Shown: one piece after another, positions 1 through 9,335 of the stretch
Layout of the letters: each line of letters begins with the position of its first letter
Numbering within the stretch: position 1 is the first letter of the stretch
DNA from: JABDIP01 sp965250245
Lineage (GTDB): Bacteria > Pseudomonadota > Alphaproteobacteria > DSM-16000 > Inquilinaceae
Reading direction: 5' to 3'
DNA: 64,000 bases
Assembly: GCA_965250245.1 (NCBI GenBank)
Contig: OZ252296.1
Span: 5,304,378-5,368,377, forward strand
Notes under the pieces: model-generated
Database searches by the model: none
The model's input: the letters and a program-made list of their open reading frames with translations, nothing else
What the model was told of the DNA's origin: nothing
Translations under genes and position numbers: made by a program

Positions 1-381
1 CAGACCCGGCACCGGCGGATCGTCGTTGTGCCCCAGGATCACGACGACGTCGTAGAGCCCGTCCTCCCGCCACATCTTCTCGTGGCCGGCCGCGTAGGGC
101 AGGCGGACCGGCCGGTTGTAGGCCGGGTCGTCGGGATCATCGCACCAGCCGTCATCACGGCCGATCGCATCGCCGGCTATGGCGGTGGCCGGAGCGGCAC
201 GCATCCGATCGCGGCGGTACAGCAGCCGGCGCAATGGGAAGCTGCCGACCGGCGTCGCGCCGTCGCCCTCGCGCTTGTCGGCACGGATGCCGCCATGCCC
301 CAGGGCGCAGCGCCAGCGTTGCCCACCGGCTTCGAGCCAGCCATCCGGCGATACGGTGATCTCCCGGAGCTCCGGCACCAT
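1..381 (-). CDS. L,D-transpeptidase (YkuD family), 3' end beyond window
   Basis: The first 127 codons read on the minus strand from an ATG at 381 and run off the left edge. The visible part has the N-terminal pattern of short alphaproteobacterial YkuD proteins: a beta-rich start, GHGGIRADKREGDGATPVG near residues 28-46, and YDVVVILGHNDDP near residues 110-122. The family builds 3-3 cross-links in peptidoglycan or attaches lipoproteins to it. The catalytic HGC segment would lie outside the window, so activity cannot be judged. The start is 4 bases downstream of the ribA stop, so the gene is probably co-transcribed with ribA. No signal peptide is evident. Confidence 0.82.
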   Translation of the reverse strand, partial: MVPELREITVSPDGWLEAGGQRWRCALGHGGIRADKREGDGATPVGSFPLRRLLYRRDRMRAAPATAIAGDAIGRDDGWCDDPDDPAYNRPVRLPYAAGHEKMWREDGLYDVVVILGHNDDPPVPGL

Positions 382-385
382 CGGT

Positions 386-1543
386 TCAGAGCAGGTGCCC
401 GGTGCGCTGCTTCTTGGTGCGCAAATAGAATTCGTTGTGGCCGTTCGCCGGGAAGGAGTGCGGCACCCGCTCGACCACCTCGATGCCGCAGCGAGCGAGT
501 TGATCGACCTTGTCCGGATTGTTGGTCAGCAGCCGGACTCGCTCGAACCCGAGCTGGCGCAGCATCTCCGCCGCCGGTTGGTAGATCCGCTCATCGGCGT
601 CGTAGCCCAGCATCACATTGGCGTCGACCGTGTCATAGGCCTTGTCCTGCAGCCGGTAGGCGCGCAGCTTGTTGACCAGCCCGATGCCGCGGCCTTCCTG
701 GGCCAGGTAGAGCAGGGCGCCGGCGCCTTCCGCGGCGATCTCGGCGATCGCGCCGCGCAGTTGCTGGCCGCAATCGCATTTCAGCGATCCCAGCAGGTCG
801 CCGGTGAAGCATTCCGAATGCAGCCGCACCAGCGGCGGTGTGTCGCCTTTGGGCTCGCCAATGACGATGGCGAGATGCTCCTGTCCGCCATCGGTCGGAC
901 GGAAGGCCACGATGCGGGTCGCCTCGGCACCGTCCAACGGAACGCCGGCATCGACGATCCGGTAGAGGCTGCGGGCCGCGTGTCGCTCGTAGTGGTCGAT
1001 GTCGTAGGCGCTGACCGACAGGATGTCGTTGGCCGCGACCAGCCGGTCGGTGGCCAATGGCCGCTCGACGGGGGCGGCGACCACCGCCGGCAGCAACCTC
1101 GCCAGTTTCGCAAGCCGGGTCACCGCAACCGCACCGTCTCGGCTGTCGCCGGCGATCGTGCGGCAGGGGATCCCGTCCAACGAAGCGACGTCGATCGCCG
1201 TCTCCGGGTCGCTGAGGCTGCGGACGAGCTCGGCATTCAGCCGGTCGCCGGGCTCCAGCTTGGTCACCCCGTCCACATCCTCGCACAGGCCGATCGCCGC
1301 CGCCCGCTGCCGGGTCACGATGACCGACGGCGTGACGCCCGACAGCGCCGCCATGCGCGCCAGGCTGTCCTCGGTCGCCGATTCGCAGGCCTGGATCAGC
1401 AGGGCCGGTCCGGAATCCGGCCGAACCAGCACGAAATCGCCGCGCCGCAGGTCGCCGGACGCCCGATCGACCGCGCGCAGCGAGGCCTGCCGCCGGGAGA
1501 CAGGGGCGGGCTCGTCGCTGGCGGATTTGTCCAGTTTGCTCAT
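386..1543 (-). CDS. ribA: GTP cyclohydrolase II (riboflavin biosynthesis)
   Basis: 385 residues. The C-terminal half is a clear RibA domain: GTP is opened to 2,5-diamino-6-ribosylamino-pyrimidinone phosphate, formate and pyrophosphate, the first step of riboflavin synthesis. The zinc site C245-x10-C256-x-C258 is intact, followed by the QEGRGIGL loop and the LLTNNPDK motif near the C terminus. The N-terminal ~180 residues occupy the place of a DHBP synthase (RibB) domain. They lack a recognisable RibB active site, as in the long RibA proteins of many alphaproteobacteria, so RibB activity is doubtful. The ATG start fits the family. The L,D-transpeptidase gene follows immediately. Confidence 0.93.
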   Translation of the reverse strand: MSKLDKSASDEPAPVSRRQASLRAVDRASGDLRRGDFVLVRPDSGPALLIQACESATEDSLARMAALSGVTPSVIVTRQRAAAIGLCEDVDGVTKLEPGDRLNAELVRSLSDPETAIDVASLDGIPCRTIAGDSRDGAVAVTRLAKLARLLPAVVAAPVERPLATDRLVAANDILSVSAYDIDHYERHAARSLYRIVDAGVPLDGAEATRIVAFRPTDGGQEHLAIVIGEPKGDTPPLVRLHSECFTGDLLGSLKCDCGQQLRGAIAEIAAEGAGALLYLAQEGRGIGLVNKLRAYRLQDKAYDTVDANVMLGYDADERIYQPAAEMLRQLGFERVRLLTNNPDKVDQLARCGIEVVERVPHSFPANGHNEFYLRTKKQRTGHLL

Positions 1544-1783
1544 GGCGCAAGTCTAGCACCGTTCCTGCCAGCGGAGGGGGTTCCGTTGCAACCGACGGCC
1601 GCGACCGCCGCCGGTGCCTTTATTCCAGGCATCCGCTCACCTATGTGATGTCCAACCGCGATCGTCGTGCTGCGACAAGGCAGCCGGCCGATGGCGTCGA
1701 AAACGCAATGTGCGCGTGGTACAATTCGCTCCGGCCCCAAGCAGGCGGGGCTGCTGGATCAGGGCGCGAATGAGAGTGATCGG

Positions 1784-2473
1784 ATGACATCCAACAAGAA
1801 GATCCTTCTGGTTGACGACGATGCGGCGCTGCGGAACTCGCTGGCCGAGCAGCTGCACCTCCATGAGGAGTTCGCGACCAGCGAGGCGGAGAATGCCGCC
1901 GATGCGCTCGAGGCGGTGAAGAACACCTATTTCGACTGCATCCTGCTGGATGTCGGCCTGCCGGACATGGATGGCCGCGACCTCTGCCGCCTGATGCGCC
2001 GCAACGGCGTGCGCAGCCCCATTATCATGCTGACCGGCGTCGACACCGATGCCGATGCGATCCTGGGCCTGGACAGCGGCGCCAACGACTACGTCACCAA
2101 GCCGTTCCGCCTCGGCGTCCTGCTGGCCCGGCTGCGGGCCCAGCTGCGCCAGTTCGAGCAGAGCGAGGACGCGGTCTTCACCATCGGCCCCTACACCTTC
2201 CGGCCCAGCGCCAAGCTGCTGGTGGACGAGGAGAAGGACCAGAAGGTCCGCCTGACCGAAAAGGAGACGGCGATCCTCAAATACCTCTACCGGGTCGGCA
2301 GCAAGGTGGTCGGCCGCGACGTGCTGCTGGGCGAGGTCTGGGGCTACAACGCCGGCGTCACCACGCACACGCTGGAAACCCATGTCTACCGGCTGCGGCA
2401 GAAGATCGAGCGCGATCCCTCCAATGCCGAGATCCTGGTCACCGAGCCCGGAGGCTACCGCCTGAATCCCTGA
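1784..2473 (+). CDS. OmpR/PhoB-type response regulator
   Basis: 229 residues from ATG 1784. The receiver domain (1-120) has the acidic pair D11/D12, phospho-acceptor D56 in LLDVGLPDMDG, T84 and K106. The output domain (~130-229) is a winged helix with the LTEKE start, the THTLETHVYRLRQKIE recognition segment and a C-terminal EPGGYRL hairpin. It should bind DNA as a phosphorylation-dependent dimer. No histidine kinase lies nearby, so it is an orphan here. The open frame extends upstream to 1667, but that part has no family similarity. Flanking genes point the other way, so it is probably monocistronic. Confidence 0.9.
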   Translation: MTSNKKILLVDDDAALRNSLAEQLHLHEEFATSEAENAADALEAVKNTYFDCILLDVGLPDMDGRDLCRLMRRNGVRSPIIMLTGVDTDADAILGLDSGANDYVTKPFRLGVLLARLRAQLRQFEQSEDAVFTIGPYTFRPSAKLLVDEEKDQKVRLTEKETAILKYLYRVGSKVVGRDVLLGEVWGYNAGVTTHTLETHVYRLRQKIERDPSNAEILVTEPGGYRLNP

Positions 2474-2508
2474 TCTCTGGCGTCACCGCCACCGGGCGGT
2501 AGCGCGGA

Positions 2509-3723
2509 TCAGCCGGATTCACGGCGGCGCAGCGTGCGCGCCACCAGCGCGGAGACCACGGCCGCGAGCAACGTGCTGCCGGCGAAGACCGGTCCCGCGC
2601 TGTTCCAATCAGCCGTGACGCTGAACAGCCATCCCAGGAGCAGGGGGCCGACCAGGACACCGAGGTTACGCCCGGTCATCAGGGTGGCAAAGGCGCCCGG
2701 CCGGCCGGCCCCCTCGATGGCGTTCGGCAGGGCGAACAGGCAGGTCGGCACGATCCCGGCGGCAATCCCGTAGGCGACCAGCGAAACGATGCCGGTCCAG
2801 CCCGCCCCGGTCACCGGCAGCATCGCCCAGACCGCCGCCTGACCGATCAGCGCCACCGTCAGCAACGGCCCGACCCGCACGCCGCGGTTCATCGCATAGC
2901 CGGCCAGCAGGTTGAAGACGAGCAACGTGACGATCGGTACCGTGTAGCCGAGCACCGCATCGCCGGGGTCGAGCCCGTGGACCGAGACCAGATAGCTCGG
3001 GAGCCAGGTCATGTAGGCGATGAACTGCGTCGACCACAGGCAGAACATCCCGGCGGCCGCCAACAGCAGCGTCCGCCGCGTCCGATCGCCCCTGGCCTCG
3101 GCGGCATCCCGGCGCCCCTGCCATGGCGCCGCACTGGCCGGCTTGCGTGCGCGGCCGCGCATCATTGTCCAGGCCGCCATCGCCGCCGTCCCGGCAAGGC
3201 CGCCCCACCACAGGAATTCCCATGTTCCGTCCGCCAGGATGGGGCGCGCGGCGACCGTCGCGATCAGCTGACCTGTGGGGATCCACGTTGCGGTGACGCC
3301 GATCGCAAGGGCCAGGAACCGTGTCCCGGCGTGGCCGGTGACCAGCACCGGCCCGACGATGGCGAGGACCGCGAACCCGGCCCCCTCCAGGCTCCGCGAG
3401 ACCAGCATGACCAGACCGGATTCCGGCCAGCCCAGGGCCAGCGCGCCACCGCCGGCGAACAGGGCAAAGGCCGCATAGAGATACCCGGCCATGCCATGGC
3501 GCTCGATCAGCGGCCCGAGCACCGGCGACAAGGCGAGGCCGGCCAGCGCATAGACCGACATGAAGCCGCCCGCCACCCGTGGATCATGTCCGTACTGGTC
3601 GATCAGCAGCGGCAGCACCGGCGGCAACTTGAACTGGTGATAGGCCGCGAGCACCGCGAGCAGGGCGCCGAACGCAACGCCGGATGGGTCAGCCCGCGGG
3701 CGACTCGGATGCACCTCCGTCAC
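2509..3723 (-). CDS. MFS transporter
   Basis: 404 residues with about twelve hydrophobic segments in a 6+6 arrangement. The charged central loop (around 190-215) is rich in Arg. A GPLIERHG segment after the second helix is the weak equivalent of the MFS motif A. The start is a GTG at 3723. It resembles the CynX/NarK-like branch of small-solute permeases, but the substrate cannot be read from the sequence. It is transcribed away from the metallo-hydrolase gene (divergent, about 160 bp between) and converges on the response regulator. Confidence 0.8.
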   Translation of the reverse strand: MTEVHPSRPRADPSGVAFGALLAVLAAYHQFKLPPVLPLLIDQYGHDPRVAGGFMSVYALAGLALSPVLGPLIERHGMAGYLYAAFALFAGGGALALGWPESGLVMLVSRSLEGAGFAVLAIVGPVLVTGHAGTRFLALAIGVTATWIPTGQLIATVAARPILADGTWEFLWWGGLAGTAAMAAWTMMRGRARKPASAAPWQGRRDAAEARGDRTRRTLLLAAAGMFCLWSTQFIAYMTWLPSYLVSVHGLDPGDAVLGYTVPIVTLLVFNLLAGYAMNRGVRVGPLLTVALIGQAAVWAMLPVTGAGWTGIVSLVAYGIAAGIVPTCLFALPNAIEGAGRPGAFATLMTGRNLGVLVGPLLLGWLFSVTADWNSAGPVFAGSTLLAAVVSALVARTLRRRESG

Positions 3724-3887
3724 GCCGGAAATCCGCCGCGGCCGCCGAAGGCGATGACGGCCGCCTCAAAGCCCCGTGTGGCGTTTTGTCTCGACTTGGG
3801 TTTCCCGGCCTGCCAGATTCGGGGACCGTTCCGGGCCCGACCCGGTGCCGCCAACCGATTCCGGGCAGGGGCTGCCGGACGCAACGT

Positions 3888-4715
3888 ATGAGCGACAGGG
3901 AAGCGTTTCTCGTCAAATTCTGGGGTGTGCGGGGAAGCATTGCCGTCCCGGGTCCCAGCACCGTCCGCTATGGCGGCAACACCACCTGTCTGGAAATCCG
4001 CTGCGGCGGCGAGTTGATCGTCATCGATGCCGGCACCGGCGTGCGCGGGCTGGGGCTGCAACTGGCCAAGGAACGGCCGGAGCGCATCAACCTCTTCCTG
4101 ACCCACACCCATTTCGACCATGTTTGCGGCATCCCGTTCTTCCAGCCGGCCTATGTGAAGGAATCGGCGGTGCATTTCTATGCCGGCCATCTGCCCAAGA
4201 CCACCAGCCTGCGCGACGTGCTCTGCCAGATGATGACGCCGCCGCTGTTCCCGATCCCGATCCATGTCTTCTCGACCTGCCACTACCACGATTTCGAGTG
4301 CACCAAGCCCATCGCGCTCGGCAAGGTCACCTTGAACACCTGCCCGCTGAACCATCCGGACGGCGCCTGCGGTTACCGCATCGATCACGACGGCAAGAGC
4401 GTGTGCGTGATCACCGACACCGAGCACCGGTCCGGCGAGCTGGACACGACCATCGTCGACTTTGTCCGCGGCGCCGACATCATGATCTATGACGCCACCT
4501 ATACCGAGGCGGAGTACCCCGCCCACAAGGATTGGGGCCATTCGACCTGGCAGGAGGCCCTGCGCGTCGCCGATGCGGCCGGTGTCGGCCAGGTGGTGCT
4601 GTTCCATCACGACCCCTCCCATGACGATGATTTCATGGACCAGGTCGCGGCCGATGCCGGGGCCGCGCGGCCGGGCACGCTGGTCGCCCAGGAAGGCATG
4701 GTTCTGACATTGTGA
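3888..4715 (+). CDS. Metallo-beta-lactamase-fold hydrolase (PhnP/RNase Z-like branch)
   Basis: 275 residues from ATG 3888. The metal-binding signature THTHFDH (HxHxDH) is near residues 69-75. An N-terminal KFWGVRGSIAVPGP segment followed by RYGGNTTCLEI is typical of the MBL branch with phosphodiesterase-like or cyclic-phosphate hydrolases. Later ligands are visible as CPLNHPD, the Asp of ITDTEH and the His of FHHDP. The substrate is unknown. The frame is open upstream to 3684 but that part is not conserved in character. The methyltransferase gene follows after about 20 bp and may be co-transcribed. Confidence 0.82.
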   Translation: MSDREAFLVKFWGVRGSIAVPGPSTVRYGGNTTCLEIRCGGELIVIDAGTGVRGLGLQLAKERPERINLFLTHTHFDHVCGIPFFQPAYVKESAVHFYAGHLPKTTSLRDVLCQMMTPPLFPIPIHVFSTCHYHDFECTKPIALGKVTLNTCPLNHPDGACGYRIDHDGKSVCVITDTEHRSGELDTTIVDFVRGADIMIYDATYTEAEYPAHKDWGHSTWQEALRVADAAGVGQVVLFHHDPSHDDDFMDQVAADAGAARPGTLVAQEGMVLTL

Positions 4716-4737
4716 GGTCCGACGGGCCGCCCGCCGA

Positions 4738-5601
4738 ATGTCCCTGAGAACGCAACTGCGCAGGCTGTGGATGGGACTTGCCACCGTAACCGGCCTCGCG
4801 CCACACGGCTATTTCATCCCCTATCGCTACGCCGCCGGCACCCGGGCGCCGACCGCGCCGTACCGGCCGATCGATGCCCTGTTCGCATCCTGCACGACGC
4901 AATTCCAGGACGTCCTGGACAGCATGGACCGCCATGCCGACGACCTGACCGCCCTGGGCGGCGATCCGCCGGCGCCGCGCTGGACCCAGCAATGGTTTGC
5001 GCGCCTGGACGGCGCAGCCGCCTATGTGATGGTGCGGGACCGGCGCCCTGCCCGGATCGTGGAGGTCGGCTCGGGCCATTCGACGCGCTTCCTGGCGCGG
5101 GCGGCGGCCGATGGCGGGCTCGACACGGCGATCACCGCCATCGATCCGGCGCCGCGCGCCGATCTCGCCGGGCTGCCGGTCACGGTGATCCGGCAGACGG
5201 TCCAGTCGGCCGGCCTGGACGTCTTCACGACGCTTCACGCCGGCGACATGCTGATCATCGATTCCAGCCATATCGCCATGCCCGGAACCGATGTGGACTT
5301 CCTGTTCGCGCGCGTGCTGCCGGCCCTGCCGGCCGGTGTCCTGGTGCACATCCATGATATCTGCCTGCCCGACGACTATCCGGCGGCCTGGCGCTGGCGC
5401 GGGTACAACGAGCAGCAGGCCGCGGCCGCCCTGCTGGCCGGCGGCGGCTTCCGGCCGCTCTTCGCCAGCCATTACGTGGCCAGCCGCATGGCCGACCGCG
5501 TGGCCGTTTCGGTGGCGGGCCGCCTGCCATTCGCCCCGGGGACGCCGGAGACCAGCCTGTGGCTGGAGAAGACCGCCGCACCCCTCGGGCCGATGGTTTG
5601 A
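4738..5601 (+). CDS. Class I SAM-dependent methyltransferase
   Basis: 287 residues. The SAM-binding motif I reads IVEVGSGHSTRFLARA near residues 106-121. An acidic residue at the end of beta-2 (ITAIDPAP) and a motif IV-like LIIDSSH complete a Rossmann methyltransferase of the family 24 type. The N terminus carries an amphipathic or hydrophobic stretch (RLWMGLATVTGLAPHGYFIP), perhaps a membrane contact. The C-terminal HIHDICLPDDYP segment is typical of methyltransferases that act on sugars or small molecules. The substrate is unknown. The gene starts just after the metallo-hydrolase. Confidence 0.78.
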   Translation: MSLRTQLRRLWMGLATVTGLAPHGYFIPYRYAAGTRAPTAPYRPIDALFASCTTQFQDVLDSMDRHADDLTALGGDPPAPRWTQQWFARLDGAAAYVMVRDRRPARIVEVGSGHSTRFLARAAADGGLDTAITAIDPAPRADLAGLPVTVIRQTVQSAGLDVFTTLHAGDMLIIDSSHIAMPGTDVDFLFARVLPALPAGVLVHIHDICLPDDYPAAWRWRGYNEQQAAAALLAGGGFRPLFASHYVASRMADRVAVSVAGRLPFAPGTPETSLWLEKTAAPLGPMV

Positions 5602-5693
5602 CCGCTCGCATGGATATCACGCAGGCTTGACGCTTCGTGGCCGCACGGGCCGGTTAGACTGCGGCAGGCGAGCGATAGGGCGGATTCCGGACG

Positions 5694-7070
5694 ATGACGG
5701 TAAGTGACACGGTGCAGCGGACAGAGGTCGACCGCCGCAGGACTGTGCCCGTCGACGCGCTGCCGGAGCGGGTCAAGTCGGCCATCCTCGCCCGCGAGGA
5801 GGAGAGCGAGCGGGTCATCGGCTGGGTCCAGCTTCTGATCGTTGTCACGCTGGGCACGCTCTACATCGTCGCGCCGCGCCCGACCGACATCCCGACCGGT
5901 GCGTTCCAGCCGGTGCCCTGGGTGCTGGGGGTCTATTTTGTCTTCGCCGTCATCCGGCTGTGGCTGGCCTATCGGCGCTTCGCCCCGTCCTGGTTCCTGG
6001 CCGGCACGATCGTGGTCGACATGAGCCTGCTGATCGGGCTGATCTGGAGCATCCACATCCAGTACCAGCAGCCGCCGTCCTTCTATCTGAAGGCGCCGAC
6101 CCTGATGTACGTCTTCATCTTCATCTCGCTGCGGGCGCTGCGCTTCGACTACCGCTTCGTGCTGACCGCCGGGGTCACCGCCATGCTCGGATGGCTGGGG
6201 CTGGTCGCCTATGCGGTGGCGGTGGATTACGGCAAGGACGTGGACATGGTCACGAGCAACTACGTGGCCTATCTGACCGGCAACAAGATCCTGATCGGCG
6301 CCGAGGTCGACAAGATCGTCACCATCCTCCTGGTGACCGTGATCCTGACGGTCGCCCTGCGGCGGGCCCGCGATCTGCTGGTCACCGCGGTGCGCGAGGG
6401 CACCGCGGCCGATGATCTGAAGCGGTTCTTCGCGCCCGAGACGGCGCGGCAGATCACCGGCGCGGAGACCGAGATCGCCGCCGGCCAGGGCGAAACCCGC
6501 CAGGCCGCGATCATGATGATCGACATCCGCGGCTTCACCACCTTCGCCGCCACCATCCCGGCCGATGACGTGATCCGCCTGCTGGCCGGCTACCAATCGC
6601 ATATGGTGCCGGTGATCCAGGCCCATGGCGGCACCATCGACAAGTTCCTGGGCGACGGCATCATGGCGACCTTCGGGGCGACCGAACCGTCGGAGACCCA
6701 GGCGGCGGACGCCCTGCGGGCGGCCGATGCGGTGTTCGAGGCGGCCCGGGCGTGGAACGGGTTCCGCGCCAAGGAGGGCTATACGACCGTCATGACGGTG
6801 AATGTCGGCGTGGCGTCCGGGCCGGTCGTCTATGGCGCGGTCGGCGACGAGACGCGGCTGGAATACACCGTCATCGGCGATGCGGTGAACCTCGCCGCCA
6901 AGCTCGAGAAGCACAACAAGGACCTCCGCGTCGCCGGGCTGACGACATCGGCGACGCTGGCTCTGGCCCGCGAGCAGGGCTACGAGCCACCGGGCGAGCA
7001 GGAGATCGTCGCGGACTGCGATGTCGGCGGCGTCGGCAAGCCGATCGATCTGGTGATCTTGGGGCGCTGA
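5694..7070 (+). CDS. Membrane class III adenylate/guanylate cyclase
   Basis: 458 residues. The N-terminal part (~40-230) has about six hydrophobic segments (MASE-like integral membrane domain). A short linker, LKRFFAPETARQI, leads into the catalytic domain (~265-458). The two metal-binding aspartates are D277 in MIDIRGFTTF and D321 in FLGDGIMATFG, the usual 44 residues apart. The NVGVASGPVVYGAVGD loop and YTVIGDAVNLAAKLE complete the active site; the Asp in the last motif is typical of ATP use. The product is probably cAMP. It is not in an operon with its target; the only cNMP-binding protein in the window is at 22836-23288. Its stop is 2 bp from the end of the convergent permease gene. Confidence 0.9.
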   Translation: MTVSDTVQRTEVDRRRTVPVDALPERVKSAILAREEESERVIGWVQLLIVVTLGTLYIVAPRPTDIPTGAFQPVPWVLGVYFVFAVIRLWLAYRRFAPSWFLAGTIVVDMSLLIGLIWSIHIQYQQPPSFYLKAPTLMYVFIFISLRALRFDYRFVLTAGVTAMLGWLGLVAYAVAVDYGKDVDMVTSNYVAYLTGNKILIGAEVDKIVTILLVTVILTVALRRARDLLVTAVREGTAADDLKRFFAPETARQITGAETEIAAGQGETRQAAIMMIDIRGFTTFAATIPADDVIRLLAGYQSHMVPVIQAHGGTIDKFLGDGIMATFGATEPSETQAADALRAADAVFEAARAWNGFRAKEGYTTVMTVNVGVASGPVVYGAVGDETRLEYTVIGDAVNLAAKLEKHNKDLRVAGLTTSATLALAREQGYEPPGEQEIVADCDVGGVGKPIDLVILGR

Positions 7071-7071
7071 C

Positions 7072-8253
7072 CTACTTGTACGGGTCCGCAGCGTCGCGGA
7101 GGCCGTCGCCGAGGAACTGGAATGCCAGCACGATCAGGATGACCGGGGCGACGGGCGCCATCAGCCAGGGATAGAGCGCCACGACGTTGATGTTCTGGGC
7201 TTCGTTCAGCAGCACGCCGAGGCTGGTGATCGGCGGCCTCAAGCCCAGATTGAGGAAGCTGAGCGCGGTCTCGCCGAGGATCATGCCGGGGATCGACAGG
7301 GTCGCCGAGGCGATCAGGTGGCTCATGAAGCTCGGCATCAGGTGGCGGCCGATGATGCGGCCGGGGCTGGCGCCCATCAGCTGGGCGGCGACGCAGAAAT
7401 CCTCCTCGCGCAGCGACAACAGCTTGGAACGCACGGCCCGCGCCAGCCCGGTCCAGTCGACCAGGCCAAGGATGATGGTGATCCCGAAATAGATCAGGAT
7501 CGGACTCCAATTGGCCGGCAGCGCCGCCGACAGCGCCATCCACAGCGGCAGCTGCGGGAAGCTCTGGAATATCTCGATGATCCGGTTGATGACGTTGTCG
7601 ACCCAGCCGCCGTAATAGCCGGCCAGCCCGCCGATGGTGATACCGAGCACGAAGCTGAAGGCGATGCCGACAAGCCCGATGGTCAGCGAGATGCGGCCGC
7701 CATAGATCATCCGGCTCAGCATGTCGCGGCCCAGCCGGTCCGTGCCGAACAGGAACAGGGTGCCGCCCTCCGCCGGACAGATGATGTGGAACCGGCCCGG
7801 GAACAGGCCCCAGAACTCGTACTCCTCGCCCAGGCACAGGAAGCGGATGCGCTGGATGTCGCTGGTGTCGGGCACGTATTCGCGCTGCATGGTCGTCATG
7901 TTCAGCTGCGACTTGTAGCCGTACACGAACGGACCGATCAGGCTGCCCTCGTGGAACAGGTGCACCTGCTGCGGCGGGGCGTAGATGTGGGTGGTGTGGC
8001 GCGAGCTCATCTCGTAGGGCGCCAGCACCTCCACGAACAGGATCGAGATGTAGAAGAAGGCCAGCAAGGAGCCGCAGATCACGGCGAGGCGGTGGCGCTT
8101 CAGCTTCCACCACATGATCTGCCATTGCGAGGCGAGGTAGTACTTCTCCTGCTCCGGCGTCAGCGTCTCGACGACGTTCGGATCCCAATCCTCGGCGTTG
8201 ACGAAGTGGGTCATTCCCCCGGGCGGACGATCGCCTCCGACGGTCGCGGTCAT
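7072..8253 (-). CDS. ABC transporter permease, OppC/DppC type
   Basis: 393 residues from ATG 8253, which overlaps the stop of the upstream permease (ATGA). It has an N-terminal cytoplasmic segment of ~50 residues, a first TM (~55-75), then an unusually long extracytoplasmic stretch (~76-185) before FGTDRLGRDMLSRMIYG, the hallmark start of the OppC core. Five further membrane segments follow. The EAA-type cytoplasmic loop (AAQLMGASPGRIIGRHLMPS, ~290-310) docks with the ATPase. The long loop between TM1 and the core is larger than in E. coli DppC and may contact the large binding protein. Last gene of the importer operon. Confidence 0.88.
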   Translation of the reverse strand: MTATVGGDRPPGGMTHFVNAEDWDPNVVETLTPEQEKYYLASQWQIMWWKLKRHRLAVICGSLLAFFYISILFVEVLAPYEMSSRHTTHIYAPPQQVHLFHEGSLIGPFVYGYKSQLNMTTMQREYVPDTSDIQRIRFLCLGEEYEFWGLFPGRFHIICPAEGGTLFLFGTDRLGRDMLSRMIYGGRISLTIGLVGIAFSFVLGITIGGLAGYYGGWVDNVINRIIEIFQSFPQLPLWMALSAALPANWSPILIYFGITIILGLVDWTGLARAVRSKLLSLREEDFCVAAQLMGASPGRIIGRHLMPSFMSHLIASATLSIPGMILGETALSFLNLGLRPPITSLGVLLNEAQNINVVALYPWLMAPVAPVILIVLAFQFLGDGLRDAADPYK

Positions 8254-9248
8254 CGCGTCGCCCCCCCGCCAAGCCGGATGCGCGGATCGAGTACGGCCAG
8301 CGCCAGGTCGGAGATCAGAACGCCGATCACCGTCATCACCGCAAGCAGCAGCACGAAGGAGCCGGCCAGGTACATGTCCTGGCTCTGCAGCGCGGAGAGC
8401 AGGATCGGCCCGGTGGTCTGCAGGCCGAGCACCACCGAGACGATCGTGGCGCCGGACAGCAGCTCGGGCAGGATGCTGCCGATATCGGCGATGAACGGGT
8501 TCAGCGCCATGCGCAGCGGGTATTTGATCAGTGCCCGGCGCGGCGGCAGGCCCTTGGCCAGGGCGGTGACGAAATACTGTTTCTGCAGCTCGTCCAGCAG
8601 GTTGGCCCGCAGGCGGCGGATCATCGAGGCGGTGCCGGAGGTGCCGATGACGATCACCGGGATCCACAGATGCTCCAGCACCGACTTGAACTTGCCCCAG
8701 CTCATCGGCTGGTCGATGAATTCCGGGTCCATCAGCCCGCCGATCGAGGTCCCGAACTGGACATTGGCGAAATAGAGCAGCACCAGCGCCAGCAGGAAGT
8801 TGGGCGTCGCCAGGCCGATGAAACCCAGGAATGTCAGGCCGTAGTCGCCAATGCTGTACTGATGGGTGGCGGAGTAGATGCCGATCGGGAAGGAGACGAC
8901 CCAGATGAACACGGTGGTCGCGGCGGTCACCACGATGGTCAGGAACACCTTGTCGCCGACCACGTCCTGGACCGGCAGCTCATATTCGAACGACCAGCCG
9001 AAATCGCCGCGCAGGATGCCGCCGATCCAGGTGAAGTATTGCTGCCAGAGCGGCTTGTCGAGGCCATAGGTCTCGCGCAGGAACTGGATATGCGCCATGT
9101 CGGCGCGCTCGCCGCGGCTGAGCTGCTCGTTGATCTGGGTGGTCAGGAAGTCGCCGGGCGGAAGCTGGATGATGACGAAGCTGATGGCGCTCACCGCCAA
9201 CAGCGTCGGCATCATGATCAGCAGCCGCCGCGCGACATAACCCAGCAT
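8250..9248 (-). CDS. ABC transporter permease, OppB/DppB type
   Basis: 332 residues with six membrane segments. The N-terminal MLGYVARRLLIMMPTLLAVS and the following FVIIQLPPGDF are classic for OppB/DppB subunits. A periplasmic loop with YGLDKPLWQQYFTWI follows, and the EAA-like loop contains KQYFVTALAKGLPPRRAL (~245-262). It forms the translocation pore with the downstream OppC-type subunit, whose start overlaps this stop. A hairpin lies in the 87-bp gap that separates it from the binding-protein gene upstream. Confidence 0.9.
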   Translation of the reverse strand: MLGYVARRLLIMMPTLLAVSAISFVIIQLPPGDFLTTQINEQLSRGERADMAHIQFLRETYGLDKPLWQQYFTWIGGILRGDFGWSFEYELPVQDVVGDKVFLTIVVTAATTVFIWVVSFPIGIYSATHQYSIGDYGLTFLGFIGLATPNFLLALVLLYFANVQFGTSIGGLMDPEFIDQPMSWGKFKSVLEHLWIPVIVIGTSGTASMIRRLRANLLDELQKQYFVTALAKGLPPRRALIKYPLRMALNPFIADIGSILPELLSGATIVSVVLGLQTTGPILLSALQSQDMYLAGSFVLLLAVMTVIGVLISDLALAVLDPRIRLGGGATR

Positions 9249-9293
9249 GTGAGGCCTCCCCGGCCCTTAATCGTGTTTTTGCAGACCGAGTCA

Positions 9294-9316
9294 CCCCATG
9301 CCCTCCCGGCACGGGG
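9294..9316 (-). other. Stem-loop between binding-protein and permease genes
   Basis: In the minus-strand transcript the sequence can form a 9-bp stem (CCCCGUGCC / GGCAUGGGG, one G-U pair) with a 5-base loop. There is no U-tract, so it is not a full terminator. Stem-loops at this place, just after the binding-protein gene, are known in other ABC importers to stabilise the upstream mRNA so that more binding protein than permease is made. Role here is inferred. Confidence 0.4.
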
Positions 9317-9335
9317 CGTCAACCGGCCCCTTGGT

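Noticed and set aside
1544..1783. In-frame extension upstream of the response regulator to 1667
   Set aside because: The first 39 codons have no receiver-domain character; the receiver begins at KKILLVDDD just after ATG 1784.
5628..5660. TTGACG followed by TTAGAC before the cyclase gene
   Set aside because: The spacer is about 21 bases and the -10 match is poor, so not called as a promoter.
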